Source: Phil1 sp040767925 (GTDB taxonomy: Bacteria; Bacillota; Clostridia; Christensenellales; CAG-138). From it: 64,000 nt of DNA. The notes under the pieces are model-generated. The model saw nothing but the letters and a program-made list of their open reading frames with translations, had not been told where the DNA came from and did not search any database. The stretch is taken from assembly GCA_040767925.1 (NCBI GenBank), contig JAXGNN010000001.1, positions 1-64,000 on the forward strand. Direction: 5' to 3'. Both the position numbers and the translations under genes were made by a program. Shown here one piece after another: positions 18,393 to 26,797 of this stretch (the stretch's first letter is position 1; every line of letters begins with the position of its first letter).

Positions 18393-19274
18393 CTATATTA
18401 CGGTTCCGTCGAAAACGGGCGTATATTCCAGCGATGCGGAGCTGAGTTTCTGGATCAGCACGTTGGTAAGTCCCCTGGAGAGCGCGTAGTCGACCGCCCT
18501 GTCGTATTCGCGTCGGAGGAGTTTTCTATCGAGGGGCGCGGGGAGCGCCGCGCCGTTCGGAACGTACTGTCCCATGAGCGAGAACGCGATTTCTTTGGGA
18601 TAATGCGCCGCGATATGGTCGATGACACGGCGCGTCTCGTCCAAGGATCCCGGCAGCACGAGATGGCGTATGATCACGCCGCGCGCGGCTATGCCTTCCC
18701 CGTCGGTTACAAGGAGGCCGCATTGATCGAACATCTCCTGTATCGCGGGTGCCGCGTAGTCGAAATAGTCGGCCGAGCCGCTATAGAGAAGGCTAATCTT
18801 CGGCGATACGTATTTGAGATCAGGCAGATACACGTCGACGAGCCCTGTGAGCGCGCGCAGCGTCTCAACCTTTTCATACGCGTTCGTGTTATAAACGATA
18901 GGAACGGCAAGCCCTTTCGCACGCGCCACGGGGATCGCCTCGCGTAAAACCCCGGCAAAGGGCGCGGGCGACACGAGGTTGATGTTGTGCGCACCTTCCC
19001 CCTGCATTCTCAACATAATGCCCGCGAGCGCCCCGACGTCGGCGGTCCTGCCGACCATCGTGTGGTTGATGGCGCTGTTCTGGCAGAATACGCAGTCGAG
19101 GTTGCAGCCGGAGAAGAAGACGGCGCCCGAGCCGCGCGTGCCGCTGATGGCGGGCTCCTCATAGAAGTGGAGCGCCGCGCGCGCGATGTTGGGATATATG
19201 CCCGCGCCGCACCCGCCGCGCGCGTTCATCCTGTCGGCCCCGCAGGCGCGGGGACATATCATGCATCCGCTCAT
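18393..19274 (-). CDS. Radical SAM protein, PflA-like (COG1313)
   Basis: A 293-residue radical SAM protein of the PflX/COG1313 group, related to pyruvate formate-lyase activating enzymes. It starts MSGCMICPRACGADR, with extra cysteines that may hold a second cluster. The SAM-cluster motif is FFSGCNLDCVFCQN (CX3CX2C), followed by LVSPAPFAGVL and YNTNAYEKVETL. The substrate is unknown; members are often found without a glycyl radical enzyme beside them, as here. I chose ATG 19274, 16 bp after the kinase stop; a longer frame would run into the kinase gene. Confidence 0.85.
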   Translation of the reverse strand: MSGCMICPRACGADRMNARGGCGAGIYPNIARAALHFYEEPAISGTRGSGAVFFSGCNLDCVFCQNSAINHTMVGRTADVGALAGIMLRMQGEGAHNINLVSPAPFAGVLREAIPVARAKGLAVPIVYNTNAYEKVETLRALTGLVDVYLPDLKYVSPKISLLYSGSADYFDYAAPAIQEMFDQCGLLVTDGEGIAARGVIIRHLVLPGSLDETRRVIDHIAAHYPKEIAFSLMGQYVPNGAALPAPLDRKLLRREYDRAVDYALSRGLTNVLIQKLSSASLEYTPVFDGTVI

Positions 19275-19290
19275 GTCGTGACGCGCCCGC

Positions 19291-21207
19291 TCATTGCTTT
19301 TTCGAGGGCTTGATGATCTCGTACTGCGCGTCGAGCACGTCGCCCTCCGCGTTCTTGCCGTCCTTCGGCTCCGGGGCGGAATTGTCCTCCACCGCGTCGC
19401 CATAGCGGCTCACCTGCTCCCCCGCGGGCCCGAGCGCGATGGCGTTCTTCACGTAATGCCGGATGGTCAGTGTAAAGCGCGTGCCCTTGCCAAGTTCGCT
19501 CGCGACCGAAATGCTCTCGCCGAGCTTGTCCATGATGAACTGCGCGATGGAGAGGCCGAGTCCCGTGCCCTCCTCGCCGCGCGACTTGTCGACCTTATAG
19601 AAGCGCTCGAAGATGTGCGGCAGATCCCTTTCCGGTATGCCGCAGCCCGTATCCTCGACGGTGAGCTCGACGTGCTTTTGCCGGTTGCGAAGGCCGATGG
19701 TGATCGTCCCTCCCTCGGGGGTATAGCGCACGGCGTTGTCGAGCAGTATCACGATCACCTGCTCAATCCGATCTGGGTCGGTCAGACAATCCGGCACAGG
19801 CCTCGGGCAGTCCACGACGAGCTGGATGCCCTTATTCGATACGGTCGCGGAATACCCGCCCGCAATTTCCTTGACGAGCGCGTAAAGGTCGACCTTGACG
19901 AGCTCCATATATTCCGTGCCGGACTGCAGGCGGCTCAGCGTCATCATGTCGGTGATAAGGCGCGAAAGGCGCATGACCTCGTGCAGCATGATTTTATAAT
20001 AGCGCTGCCGGTCCTCCTTCTTGTGCACCATGCCGTCCGCGAGCGGCTCGAGCAGCCCGCGCAGCGCAGTCAGCGGCGTTCGCAGCTCGTGGGAGACGTT
20101 CGCGACGTATTCGCGCCGCATGCTCTCCACGCGCTCCACCTCCGTCATGTCCTTGAAGAGCGCGACGACGCCCGCTTTCTCGTACCCCTCCGTCGTCACG
20201 GGGGAAATGGTGATCCAAAGCACCCGATCGCCCGGCATGGAGTAGGTGACGGTCCGCGCCTCCCCCGTCTCGAACACCTCGTCGAATTCCTGCCAGATCT
20301 TGCCGTCGGAAATGAGGTCCTCGCGCTTGGCGACGCTGACCGCGCCAAAGATACGCATGAGCGCGGTGTTGTAATGCGTGAGCCGCCCCTTCTCATCGAT
20401 CGCGGCGACGCCGTCGGTCAGGCTCTGCAGGATCTGGTCGAGCTGGCCCTTCTCGGAGCTGAGCTGCCGGATCGACCGCGAAAGCTCGGAGCCGAGGTTG
20501 TTGAGCGCGCGCGCGAGCTCGCCGATTTCGCCGGCCTCGCTCTCATCCACGCGGATGTCGAAATTGCCCTTGGTCATCTCCATCGCGGCCGCGGACATCC
20601 TGTTGATGGGCTCCGTCACGGTCTTGACGCGCCAGGCGGCGCTGAGCATGCCCAGGGGGATGGCGAACGCCGCCATCCAAAGGAAGATGGCGGACATGCG
20701 CGCGGTGGTTCCCGTGATGACCGCGACCGACTTGAGGAGGACGACCGCGCCAATCACCTCGCCCGCGTCGCCGTAGACGGGCGCGCCGATGGCGAGCATG
20801 GAGCCGCCGTCCGGCGCGACGAGGCGCCCTTCGCGGATTTTCTCTCCGGAAAGCAGATGCTCGAGCGGCGAACGCAGAATCGCCTTCGCCTCCTGATTGC
20901 TCAGATGCAGCAGATCGTCCGTATAGAAGACGACGGCGCCGTCCCCGCCCACGAGCAAAGCCGTGCCGTTCCCATGAGCCATGGTTTTGTTGGCGAGCCG
21001 AAGAAAAGCGTCCGTATCGATGTTGCAGGAGATGTACTCATAGGCGAGCTGGCAGGCCGCATCCACGGAGGGCTGCAGCTCGTCGAGCTTGATGTCGGTA
21101 TAAACGTCCCGGCTGAGGAATATGTACCCCCCGAACATGACGAACGCCGCGATGAACATCGCCGCCGCGAGCGCAAGCACGAGCCGCCTGAAGAATACGC
21201 TTCGCAT
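19291..21207 (-). CDS. Sensor histidine kinase 1 (HAMP-PAS-HisKA-HATPase)
   Basis: A 638-residue membrane kinase. There are transmembrane segments at ~8-31 and ~172-192 with a ~140-residue extracytoplasmic sensor between them. HAMP spans ~192-245 and PAS ~255-355. The HisKA phospho-acceptor is His373 (VANVSHELRTPL), followed by an ATPase domain with N box (VILLDNAVRYTPEGG) and G boxes (DTGCGIPE, GTGLGLSIAQ). A ~50-residue acidic tail follows. The architecture is that of PhoR/WalK-type kinases. The response regulator gene ends 4 bp upstream. It is a clear paralogue of the kinase at 22818-24557. Confidence 0.93.
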   Translation of the reverse strand: MRSVFFRRLVLALAAAMFIAAFVMFGGYIFLSRDVYTDIKLDELQPSVDAACQLAYEYISCNIDTDAFLRLANKTMAHGNGTALLVGGDGAVVFYTDDLLHLSNQEAKAILRSPLEHLLSGEKIREGRLVAPDGGSMLAIGAPVYGDAGEVIGAVVLLKSVAVITGTTARMSAIFLWMAAFAIPLGMLSAAWRVKTVTEPINRMSAAAMEMTKGNFDIRVDESEAGEIGELARALNNLGSELSRSIRQLSSEKGQLDQILQSLTDGVAAIDEKGRLTHYNTALMRIFGAVSVAKREDLISDGKIWQEFDEVFETGEARTVTYSMPGDRVLWITISPVTTEGYEKAGVVALFKDMTEVERVESMRREYVANVSHELRTPLTALRGLLEPLADGMVHKKEDRQRYYKIMLHEVMRLSRLITDMMTLSRLQSGTEYMELVKVDLYALVKEIAGGYSATVSNKGIQLVVDCPRPVPDCLTDPDRIEQVIVILLDNAVRYTPEGGTITIGLRNRQKHVELTVEDTGCGIPERDLPHIFERFYKVDKSRGEEGTGLGLSIAQFIMDKLGESISVASELGKGTRFTLTIRHYVKNAIALGPAGEQVSRYGDAVEDNSAPEPKDGKNAEGDVLDAQYEIIKPSKKQ

Positions 21208-21211
21208 GAGG

Positions 21212-21901
21212 TCATTCCACCTCGAACTTATAGCCCACCCCGTAAATGGTTTTAATCGACCAGTTCAAGCCCGTGTTGTCCAGCTTCGCGCGGATTCGCT
21301 TGATGTGCGTGTCGACCGTGCGCGTCTCCCCCGCGAAGTCGTAGCCCCAGACCTTGTTGAGGAGCTGTTCGCGCGTGAAGACCTGGCCGGGGTTGGAGGC
21401 GAGCATATAGAGTATTTCGATTTCCTTGGGCGTGCAGACGACGGGCTGGCCGCGGAGCGTCACCGTGTAGCTCTTGATATCGATCACGAGGCTGTCGTAA
21501 GCGACGCACCCGTCCTCATTGGACTGCTGCTGCTCGTTCGTCCGCCTCAACACCGCCTTGATGCGCGTCACGACCTCGCGCGGGCTGAAGGGCTTGACGA
21601 TATAATCGTCCGCGCCGAGCTCGAGGCCGAGTATGCGGTCGATCTCCTCCCCCTTGGCGGTGAGCATGATGATGGGCACGCGAGAGGTTTTGCGGATTTC
21701 CTTGCAGGCGTCTATGCCGGACATGACGGGCATCATGATGTCGAGCACGCACAGAGCGATATCCGGCGCGAGCGCCGCCGCAACCGCGGCGGCGCCGTCG
21801 TACACGTCGACGGCCTCGTAGCCCGCGTCCTTGATATAGATGCCCAGCGACTCGTGGACATTCGGGTCGTCATCCGCGATCAATATTTTAACGGCGCTCA
21901 T
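21212..21901 (-). CDS. OmpR-family response regulator 1
   Basis: A 229-residue regulator. The receiver domain (residues ~4-118) has the acidic pocket IADDDPNV, phospho-acceptor Asp in VLDIMMPVMSG, and Lys in DDYIVKPFSPREVV. The winged-helix Trans_reg_C domain (~130-228) has TPKEIEILYMLASNPGQVF and ends IKTIYGVGYKFEVE. It pairs with kinase 1, four bases downstream. An ATG at 21901 follows GGGGGTACCAGGGA, and a TATAAT box lies ~45 bp upstream on the minus strand. PhoP-like by architecture; the stimulus is unknown. Confidence 0.93.
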   Translation of the reverse strand: MSAVKILIADDDPNVHESLGIYIKDAGYEAVDVYDGAAAVAAALAPDIALCVLDIMMPVMSGIDACKEIRKTSRVPIIMLTAKGEEIDRILGLELGADDYIVKPFSPREVVTRIKAVLRRTNEQQQSNEDGCVAYDSLVIDIKSYTVTLRGQPVVCTPKEIEILYMLASNPGQVFTREQLLNKVWGYDFAGETRTVDTHIKRIRAKLDNTGLNWSIKTIYGVGYKFEVE

Positions 21902-22084
21902 TCCCTGGTACCCCCAAACATATGATAGAAATTATTCATGATTATATCATGCCTTTTGCGTGGATTGAAGCACAATCGCTTCAATTTTCGTATTTTTCCA
22001 TGACGGGAGGGCAAGCATGTGTAATAATAGGAGCACCAGGCAGACGTAGAAAATGCTTATTTTCTACATTAATATCAATATCGC

Positions 22085-22555
22085 TCATTTTTCACTAAAC
22101 CTACATTGCTTAAACATTGCGTCTGTTAGTTCAATCTGATTTGTCAAACAGATATGCATCGGTGTACCGCGACGTTGGGGTGTCGATACTTGAAACCCTA
22201 TGCTTTCATAATATGGTTCTTGGTTATTCCAAACTCTAATATCGACTTGTATGCCATAGCCAGGCTTTAATTTAGAATGCAAAAAATTAAAGACGCGAGA
22301 TAACAATTCATTTTCAATACCTTTCAACTGATATTCTGGGGATACTAGAATATTTGGTACTACTGCCACTTCGCCTCCATCCCATACTAAGCGCACCATA
22401 CCAATAGCTTTATCCCCTTGATACGCAGCTGCAATCATTGCGCTCCCATCCAAACTATCTTGCATTTGCTCTGGATGGTTCTGTCGCCATCCCATAGATT
22501 TACGGATAGCATTAACTTCATCAACAGTTATTGTGTTTGTATAAGTTAATTCCAT
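22085..22555 (-). CDS. GNAT-family N-acetyltransferase
   Basis: A 156-residue GNAT protein. MIAAAYQGDKAIGMVRLVWDG is strand 2-3, and VVPNILVSPEYQLKGIENELL is the acetyl-CoA-binding motif A region, with a modified Q/RxxGxG/A loop (QLKGIEN). IGFQVSTPQRRGTPMHICL is the C-terminal end. The substrate is unknown. It is markedly AT-richer than the flanking two-component genes and has only a weak ribosome-binding site (AAGAG). That suggests a recently acquired cassette inserted between two paralogous regulatory operons. Confidence 0.85.
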   Translation of the reverse strand: MELTYTNTITVDEVNAIRKSMGWRQNHPEQMQDSLDGSAMIAAAYQGDKAIGMVRLVWDGGEVAVVPNILVSPEYQLKGIENELLSRVFNFLHSKLKPGYGIQVDIRVWNNQEPYYESIGFQVSTPQRRGTPMHICLTNQIELTDAMFKQCRFSEK

Positions 22556-22817
22556 AAGTTACTCTTTTCGCACATTATACAAATCGTTACATTATTATAC
22601 CTACTTTGATCGAGAAACACAATGCATTTGCCTTCATAAACCATGCCGGCAAGCTGGGGGAATGGCACGCTATCCTCATCCTTCGCTTGTTGGTACGCTG
22701 CCCTAAATCCCGTCGGCAATCCGCTTTCGCTTTCGTGCCGTTAAGCGGCTTCGCCGCTGTCAGGCTTCGTCGATTCACACGAAAAAGGAAGTCTGACACG
22801 CCAAATACGTTTGCTCC
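22556..22817. other. Intergenic stretch, possible dispersed-repeat fragment
   Basis: No convincing gene. A 70-codon minus-strand frame (22587-22799) has no ribosome-binding site. Its translation (LTAAKPLNGTKAKADCR, LPAWFMKANALCFS) resembles spurious translations that I recall recurring in gut Firmicutes, which would mean a multi-copy non-coding repeat. The segment contains the short inverted repeat AGCGGCTTCGCCGCT near 22744. The repeat interpretation is from memory and unverified. Confidence 0.3.
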
Positions 22818-24557
22818 TTACAATACACATTCGTATTTTTCAAGCGTAAAGGAAAAGGTGACCCTTCCGTTTTCGCTTTTCGCCCAAATCCGCTCCCGCA
22901 GAAGATCCATGATCTCCCGCGCGATGGAGAGCCCGAGCCCCGTCCCTCCGCCCGAATGCGCGCGGTCGGCCTTATAGAAGCGCTCGAAGATATGCTCGAT
23001 GTCCTCGCCGGCGATTTCGCCGCCGTTCTCGACGGAAACGACGAGCCTCTCCCCCGCGGCGTCGGCGGAAAGCAGTATGTCGCCGTCGCCTTCGTTATGC
23101 TTGATGGCGTTGTCCAAAAGGGCGATGAGCACCTGCTCGGTCCGATCCGGGTTGCCGTACGCTTTCGGGCAATCCACAGGGAGTTCCAGTTTGATCCGGA
23201 AGCCTCTCTCGGACGCGACGCCGGAATACCGCTCCGCGACGTCCGACAGGAGCTCTTCCACGTTCATCCTCTGCTTGGTGAGCGCCACCGCGCCGGATTG
23301 CAACCGCGAGAGCTCGAGCAGGTCGTCGATGAGGCGCGAGAGCCGTATCGTCTCCTTTTGAATATAACCGTAATAGCGCAGTCGGTCTTCATCTTTTTTG
23401 ACGAGCCCGTCGCAGAGCGCGTCCGAAAGGCCGCGGATGGAGGCGAGCGGCGTGCGCAGCTCGTGCGAAACGTTGGCCACGTAATCGCGGCGCGTCTGCT
23501 CGAGCCGGACCGCCTCCGTGACATCCTGCACGAGGATCAGCGCGCCCTCGATCGCGCCCGACTCGTCCTTAAGCGCGGTTATGGTCATGCGCAGGATGAG
23601 GTCCTTGCGCGCGCGTTCCGCGACGAGGAGATCCTCCTCCCCCGCGAGCACCCTGCCGATCTCGGGTGCGATCGAACGGTAGATGTCAAAGCCTTCGGGA
23701 CGCGCCCCCTCTCCGCCCATCAGCGCGAGCGCCGCCGGGTTGAACTGCATCACCTCGCCGCGGCCGTTGACGGCGACGACGCCCTCGCGAAGGCCGTTGA
23801 GCACGCCTCTTAGCCTGTTGCGCTCGAAGGTCAGCGCGCCGATGGTCGAGGAGAGCGCGCCGGAGAGCGCGTTGAGCGAATGCCCGAGCTGCGCGATCTC
23901 ATCGTCGCCCTTCTCATGCGCGCGGATGGAGAAATTCCCCTCGGCCATGGCGAGGGCGGCCTTGTTCATCGTTTTGAGGGGATCCGAGAGTTTCTTCGAC
24001 ACGAAGTACGACGGAGCGACCATGATGACCATCGAGAGCAGCATGGCGATCACGAGCGCCCAAAAGAGGCTCGTCATCGCGGTGTTGAGCTCGCGCAAGG
24101 GCTTTACGAGGAACGCCGCGCCGATGACGCTGCCGTATGCGTTTAGGACGGGCGCGCCGACGATCACGCCCGAGCCGTTTCGGATCGTAAAGGCGCCCAC
24201 CGCGTTCCCCGCGAGGACGTCCTCGAGTTTTTTCTGAATCAGCGCCGTGTCCTTCTCGTAATCGCCCCGCGTCGAACGGGCGACGAGCACGCCCTCGGCA
24301 TTGTAGATGTACGGCTCCGCGTCCCACACCCGCCTGTCGGAGTTGACGGTCTGCTCGTACTCGACGCGGGTCATCAGGCCCTGGAAAAAGAGGCTCGTCT
24401 TATCCGCGAGGAAGTAGGCGCGCGGCAAGAGCTCCTCGATCTTGATGTCCGCATACGCTCCGGTTCCGGTAACCCTGAAAACGAGCGCCGTCAGGACGGC
24501 GCTCAGGATCACCGTGACGAGTATCATAAAAAGCGTTTTTTTGAGGATCGAGTTCAC
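22818..24557 (-). CDS. Sensor histidine kinase 2 (HAMP-PAS-HisKA-HATPase)
   Basis: A 579-residue kinase with transmembrane segments at ~8-28 and ~163-185 and an extracytoplasmic sensor between. HAMP is at ~185-240 and a PAS-like module at ~250-350. His365 lies in VANVSHELRTPLAS, and the ATPase domain has VLIALLDNAIKHNEGDGD and GGGTGLGLSIARE. It shares domain order and many motifs with kinase 1 but lacks the acidic tail. The gene overlaps its regulator by 4 bp at 24554-24557. The sensor domain differs enough from kinase 1 that a different signal is likely. Confidence 0.93.
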   Translation of the reverse strand: MNSILKKTLFMILVTVILSAVLTALVFRVTGTGAYADIKIEELLPRAYFLADKTSLFFQGLMTRVEYEQTVNSDRRVWDAEPYIYNAEGVLVARSTRGDYEKDTALIQKKLEDVLAGNAVGAFTIRNGSGVIVGAPVLNAYGSVIGAAFLVKPLRELNTAMTSLFWALVIAMLLSMVIMVAPSYFVSKKLSDPLKTMNKAALAMAEGNFSIRAHEKGDDEIAQLGHSLNALSGALSSTIGALTFERNRLRGVLNGLREGVVAVNGRGEVMQFNPAALALMGGEGARPEGFDIYRSIAPEIGRVLAGEEDLLVAERARKDLILRMTITALKDESGAIEGALILVQDVTEAVRLEQTRRDYVANVSHELRTPLASIRGLSDALCDGLVKKDEDRLRYYGYIQKETIRLSRLIDDLLELSRLQSGAVALTKQRMNVEELLSDVAERYSGVASERGFRIKLELPVDCPKAYGNPDRTEQVLIALLDNAIKHNEGDGDILLSADAAGERLVVSVENGGEIAGEDIEHIFERFYKADRAHSGGGTGLGLSIAREIMDLLRERIWAKSENGRVTFSFTLEKYECVL

Positions 24558-25249
24558 GCTTTTCCCGCCTCGAATTTATAGCCGATGCCGTAGACGGTTT
24601 TTATGGACCAGTTTACGCCCTCCTGCGGCAGCTTCTGGCGGATGCGCTTAATCTGCGTGTCCACGGCGCGCGTGTCCCCGAAAAAATCGTTGTAACCCCA
24701 GACCTGCGAGAGGATCTGCTCGCGCTCGAACACGCGCCCGGGATGCGAGGCGAGCAGCTGGAATATCTCCACCTCCTTGGGCGTGAAAGGGATCTTTTTT
24801 CCCTTGACGAGCACGTCGTAGCTGTTGATGTTGATCTCGAGGTCGTCGAACTGAATGACCTTCTGCGGCTGCTCCTTCGCGGCGCCGAACCTGCGCAGCA
24901 CCGCCTTGACGCGCGCGACGACCTCCCGCGCGCTGTAGGGCTTGACGATATAGTCGTCCGCGCCGAGCTCGAGCCCGAGTATGCGGTCGATCTCCTCCCC
25001 CCGCGCCGTGAGCATGATGATGGGCACGCGGCTTTGCGCGCGTATTTCGCGGCAGACGTCGATGCCGGATTTCCTGGGCATCATGATGTCGAGTATGATG
25101 AGATCGGGTTTTAGGGAACCGTATTTTTGAAGCGCGTCCTCGCCGTCCATGGCGGAAACATGCTCGAAGCCCTCGTTCTCGAGGTAGACGCCGAGCGTTT
25201 CGTGCAGGATGGGCTGATCGTCGCAGATGAGTATTCTCTGAGCGGCCAT
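24554..25249 (-). CDS. OmpR-family response regulator 2
   Basis: A 231-residue regulator. The receiver has ICDDQPIL, phospho-acceptor Asp in ILDIMMPRKSG and Lys in DDYIVKPYSAREVV. The winged-helix effector domain has TPKEVEIFQLLASHPGRVF and ends IKTVYGIGYKFE. I chose ATG 25249 because GGGGGATAT lies before it and the receiver domain starts there; an upstream extension would translate the promoter. It closely resembles regulator 1, pointing to an ancient duplication of the whole system. Confidence 0.92.
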   Translation of the reverse strand: MAAQRILICDDQPILHETLGVYLENEGFEHVSAMDGEDALQKYGSLKPDLIILDIMMPRKSGIDVCREIRAQSRVPIIMLTARGEEIDRILGLELGADDYIVKPYSAREVVARVKAVLRRFGAAKEQPQKVIQFDDLEININSYDVLVKGKKIPFTPKEVEIFQLLASHPGRVFEREQILSQVWGYNDFFGDTRAVDTQIKRIRQKLPQEGVNWSIKTVYGIGYKFEAGKA

Positions 25250-25279
25250 AACGCCAATATCCCCCTGTCTTCTAGGGCG

Positions 25280-25308
25280 ATTATATTCTACAAAACAGCC
25301 GCTTTCAA
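25280..25308 (-). promoter_or_regulatory. Sigma-A type promoter for response regulator 2
   Basis: On the minus strand TTGAAA (25308-25303), a 17-bp spacer and TATAAT (25285-25280) give a near-consensus promoter ~30 bp upstream of the ATG at 25249, so the 5' leader is very short. Confidence 0.75.
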
Positions 25309-25357
25309 GCGTTTTCGGGATTTGACATAATTGTACCGAATTGCGACGCATTAGCGC

Positions 25358-25388
25358 CAAAAAGAACAAAAGCGGGCTTGCGCCCGCC
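25358..25388 (-). terminator. Terminator after yebC
   Basis: GCGGGCTTGCGCCCGC forms a 6-bp stem with a 4-nt loop, followed on the minus strand by TTTTGTTCTTTTT. It lies 18 bp past the yebC stop. Confidence 0.8.
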
Positions 25389-25405
25389 TGAATTTTTAAT
25401 ATGGT

Positions 25406-26152
25406 TTAGTCCTCTTCCTCGTACTCGGGAAGGATCGCGTTGTGATAGATCTGCTGCACGTCGTCGTTGTCCTCGAAGCGCTCGATCATGCGCTCGACCT
25501 TCTCGGAAAGCTCCTTGTCCGTCGCGTCCACGGTGGTCTGCGGGATCATGGAAATTTCGGCGGAAAGGAAGGCATACCCCTTCGCCTCGAGCGCCTCGCG
25601 CACCCCCGTGAAATCGTCCGTGCCGGTATAGATCTCATACGCGTCATCGAGCGCGATGAAGTCCTCCGCGCCCGCGTCGAGCGCGAGCATCATCAGTTCG
25701 TCCTCATCGATCGAAACGCTCTTTTCAACGACGATCAGCCCGCGCTTGTTGAACATCCACGATACGCAGCCCGACGCGCCCAGCGCGCCGCCGCTCTTAT
25801 CGAAAAGATGCCGGACCTCCGCCGCCGTACGGTTGCGGTTGTCCGTCACGACCTCGACGATCATGGCGATGCCGTTGGGGCCGTATCCCTCGTAGGTGAT
25901 CTCCTCGTAAGTGACGCTGCCCAGTTCGCCCGCGGCCTTCTTGATAGAGCGCGCGATGTTGTCGTTGGGCATGTTGGCGGCCTTCGCCTTGGCGATGACG
26001 TCGCGCAATTTGGAGTTGTTGTTCGGGTCGCCTCCGCCCTCGCGGACCGCTATGGCCAACTCGCGGCCGATTTTCGTGAAAATCTTACCGCGCTGGGAAT
26101 CCGTCTTTTCCTTTTTGTTCTTGATGTTCGCCCACTTGGAATGTCCCGACAT
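25406..26152 (-). CDS. yebC: YebC/PmpR-family protein
   Basis: A 248-residue YebC-family protein. The N-terminus MSGHSKWANIKNKKEKTD and the early IGRELAIAVREGGGDP are diagnostic, and the body has YEGYGPNGIAMIVEVVTDNRNRT. The family was described as DNA-binding regulators; some members have been shown to act on the ribosome at proline-rich stalls. I place the start at ATG 26152 because it begins the conserved N-terminus. It is monocistronic, with its own promoter and terminator. Confidence 0.95.
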   Translation of the reverse strand: MSGHSKWANIKNKKEKTDSQRGKIFTKIGRELAIAVREGGGDPNNNSKLRDVIAKAKAANMPNDNIARSIKKAAGELGSVTYEEITYEGYGPNGIAMIVEVVTDNRNRTAAEVRHLFDKSGGALGASGCVSWMFNKRGLIVVEKSVSIDEDELMMLALDAGAEDFIALDDAYEIYTGTDDFTGVREALEAKGYAFLSAEISMIPQTTVDATDKELSEKVERMIERFEDNDDVQQIYHNAILPEYEEED

Positions 26153-26184
26153 GAGAATGTACCCCCGAATCAAAGTAACGATTG

Positions 26185-26213
26185 ATTATATCATCCGAAA
26201 AAGCGGCAGACAA
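26185..26213 (-). promoter_or_regulatory. Promoter for yebC
   Basis: On the minus strand TTGTCT (26213-26208), a 17-bp spacer and TATAAT (26190-26185) lie 33 bp before the yebC start. Confidence 0.65.
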
Positions 26214-26223
26214 GCCCGCGCGC

Positions 26224-26793
26224 TCACTTTTCGGCGCCGAGCTCCTCGAGCTTTGCCTTGATGGACTTCATATCCGCCCAGGCCTCGGACTTTTTCGACT
26301 CGTCGCGCAGCAGCGCTGCGGGATGGTAGGTCGCCAGCATCCACACGCCCTTCTTGCAGCGCCAGACGCCCCTGTCCCGCGTGATGCGGATTTCCTCGTC
26401 GAAGATGAAGCGCGCGGCGGTCCTGCCGAGGCACACGATGATCTTCGGGCGCACGAGCGCCACCTGTGCGCGCAGGTACGGCAAACACGCGTGCGCCTCG
26501 TCGTCCACGGGCGTGCGGTTCCCCGGGGGGCGGCATTTCACGATGTTCGCGATATAGACCTTCGTGCGGTCGAGGCCGACGGCGGCGAGCATCTTATCGA
26601 GAAGCTGTCCCGCCGCGCCCACGAAGGGAAGGCCCTGCAAATCCTCGTCCCGGCCCGGCCCCTCGCCCACGAACATCACTTCGGCGTTCGGGTTGCCCAT
26701 GCCGACGACCACCTTGTTGCGCGTTTTCGAGAGGCCGCACTCCTCGCACGAGGCGAGGGACTGATACAATGCGCCCCAGTCGTAGCGGGTCAA
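26224..26793 (-). CDS. Type 4 (iron-sulfur) uracil-DNA glycosylase
   Basis: A 189-residue base-excision repair enzyme that removes uracil from DNA. The [4Fe-4S] ligands Cys16, Cys19, Cys87 and Cys103 are all present. Motif A is VGEGPGRDEDLQGLPFVG, with Glu/Asp positions of the family 4 active site, and motif B is YHPAALLRD with the catalytic-region His. The length is typical. It lies 5 bp before the alpha/beta hydrolase stop in reading order, so the two may be co-transcribed. Family 4 members are often fused or linked to phage polymerases, but here the gene is free-standing. Confidence 0.92.
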   Translation of the reverse strand: MTRYDWGALYQSLASCEECGLSKTRNKVVVGMGNPNAEVMFVGEGPGRDEDLQGLPFVGAAGQLLDKMLAAVGLDRTKVYIANIVKCRPPGNRTPVDDEAHACLPYLRAQVALVRPKIIVCLGRTAARFIFDEEIRITRDRGVWRCKKGVWMLATYHPAALLRDESKKSEAWADMKSIKAKLEELGAEK

Positions 26794-26797
26794 GCGC

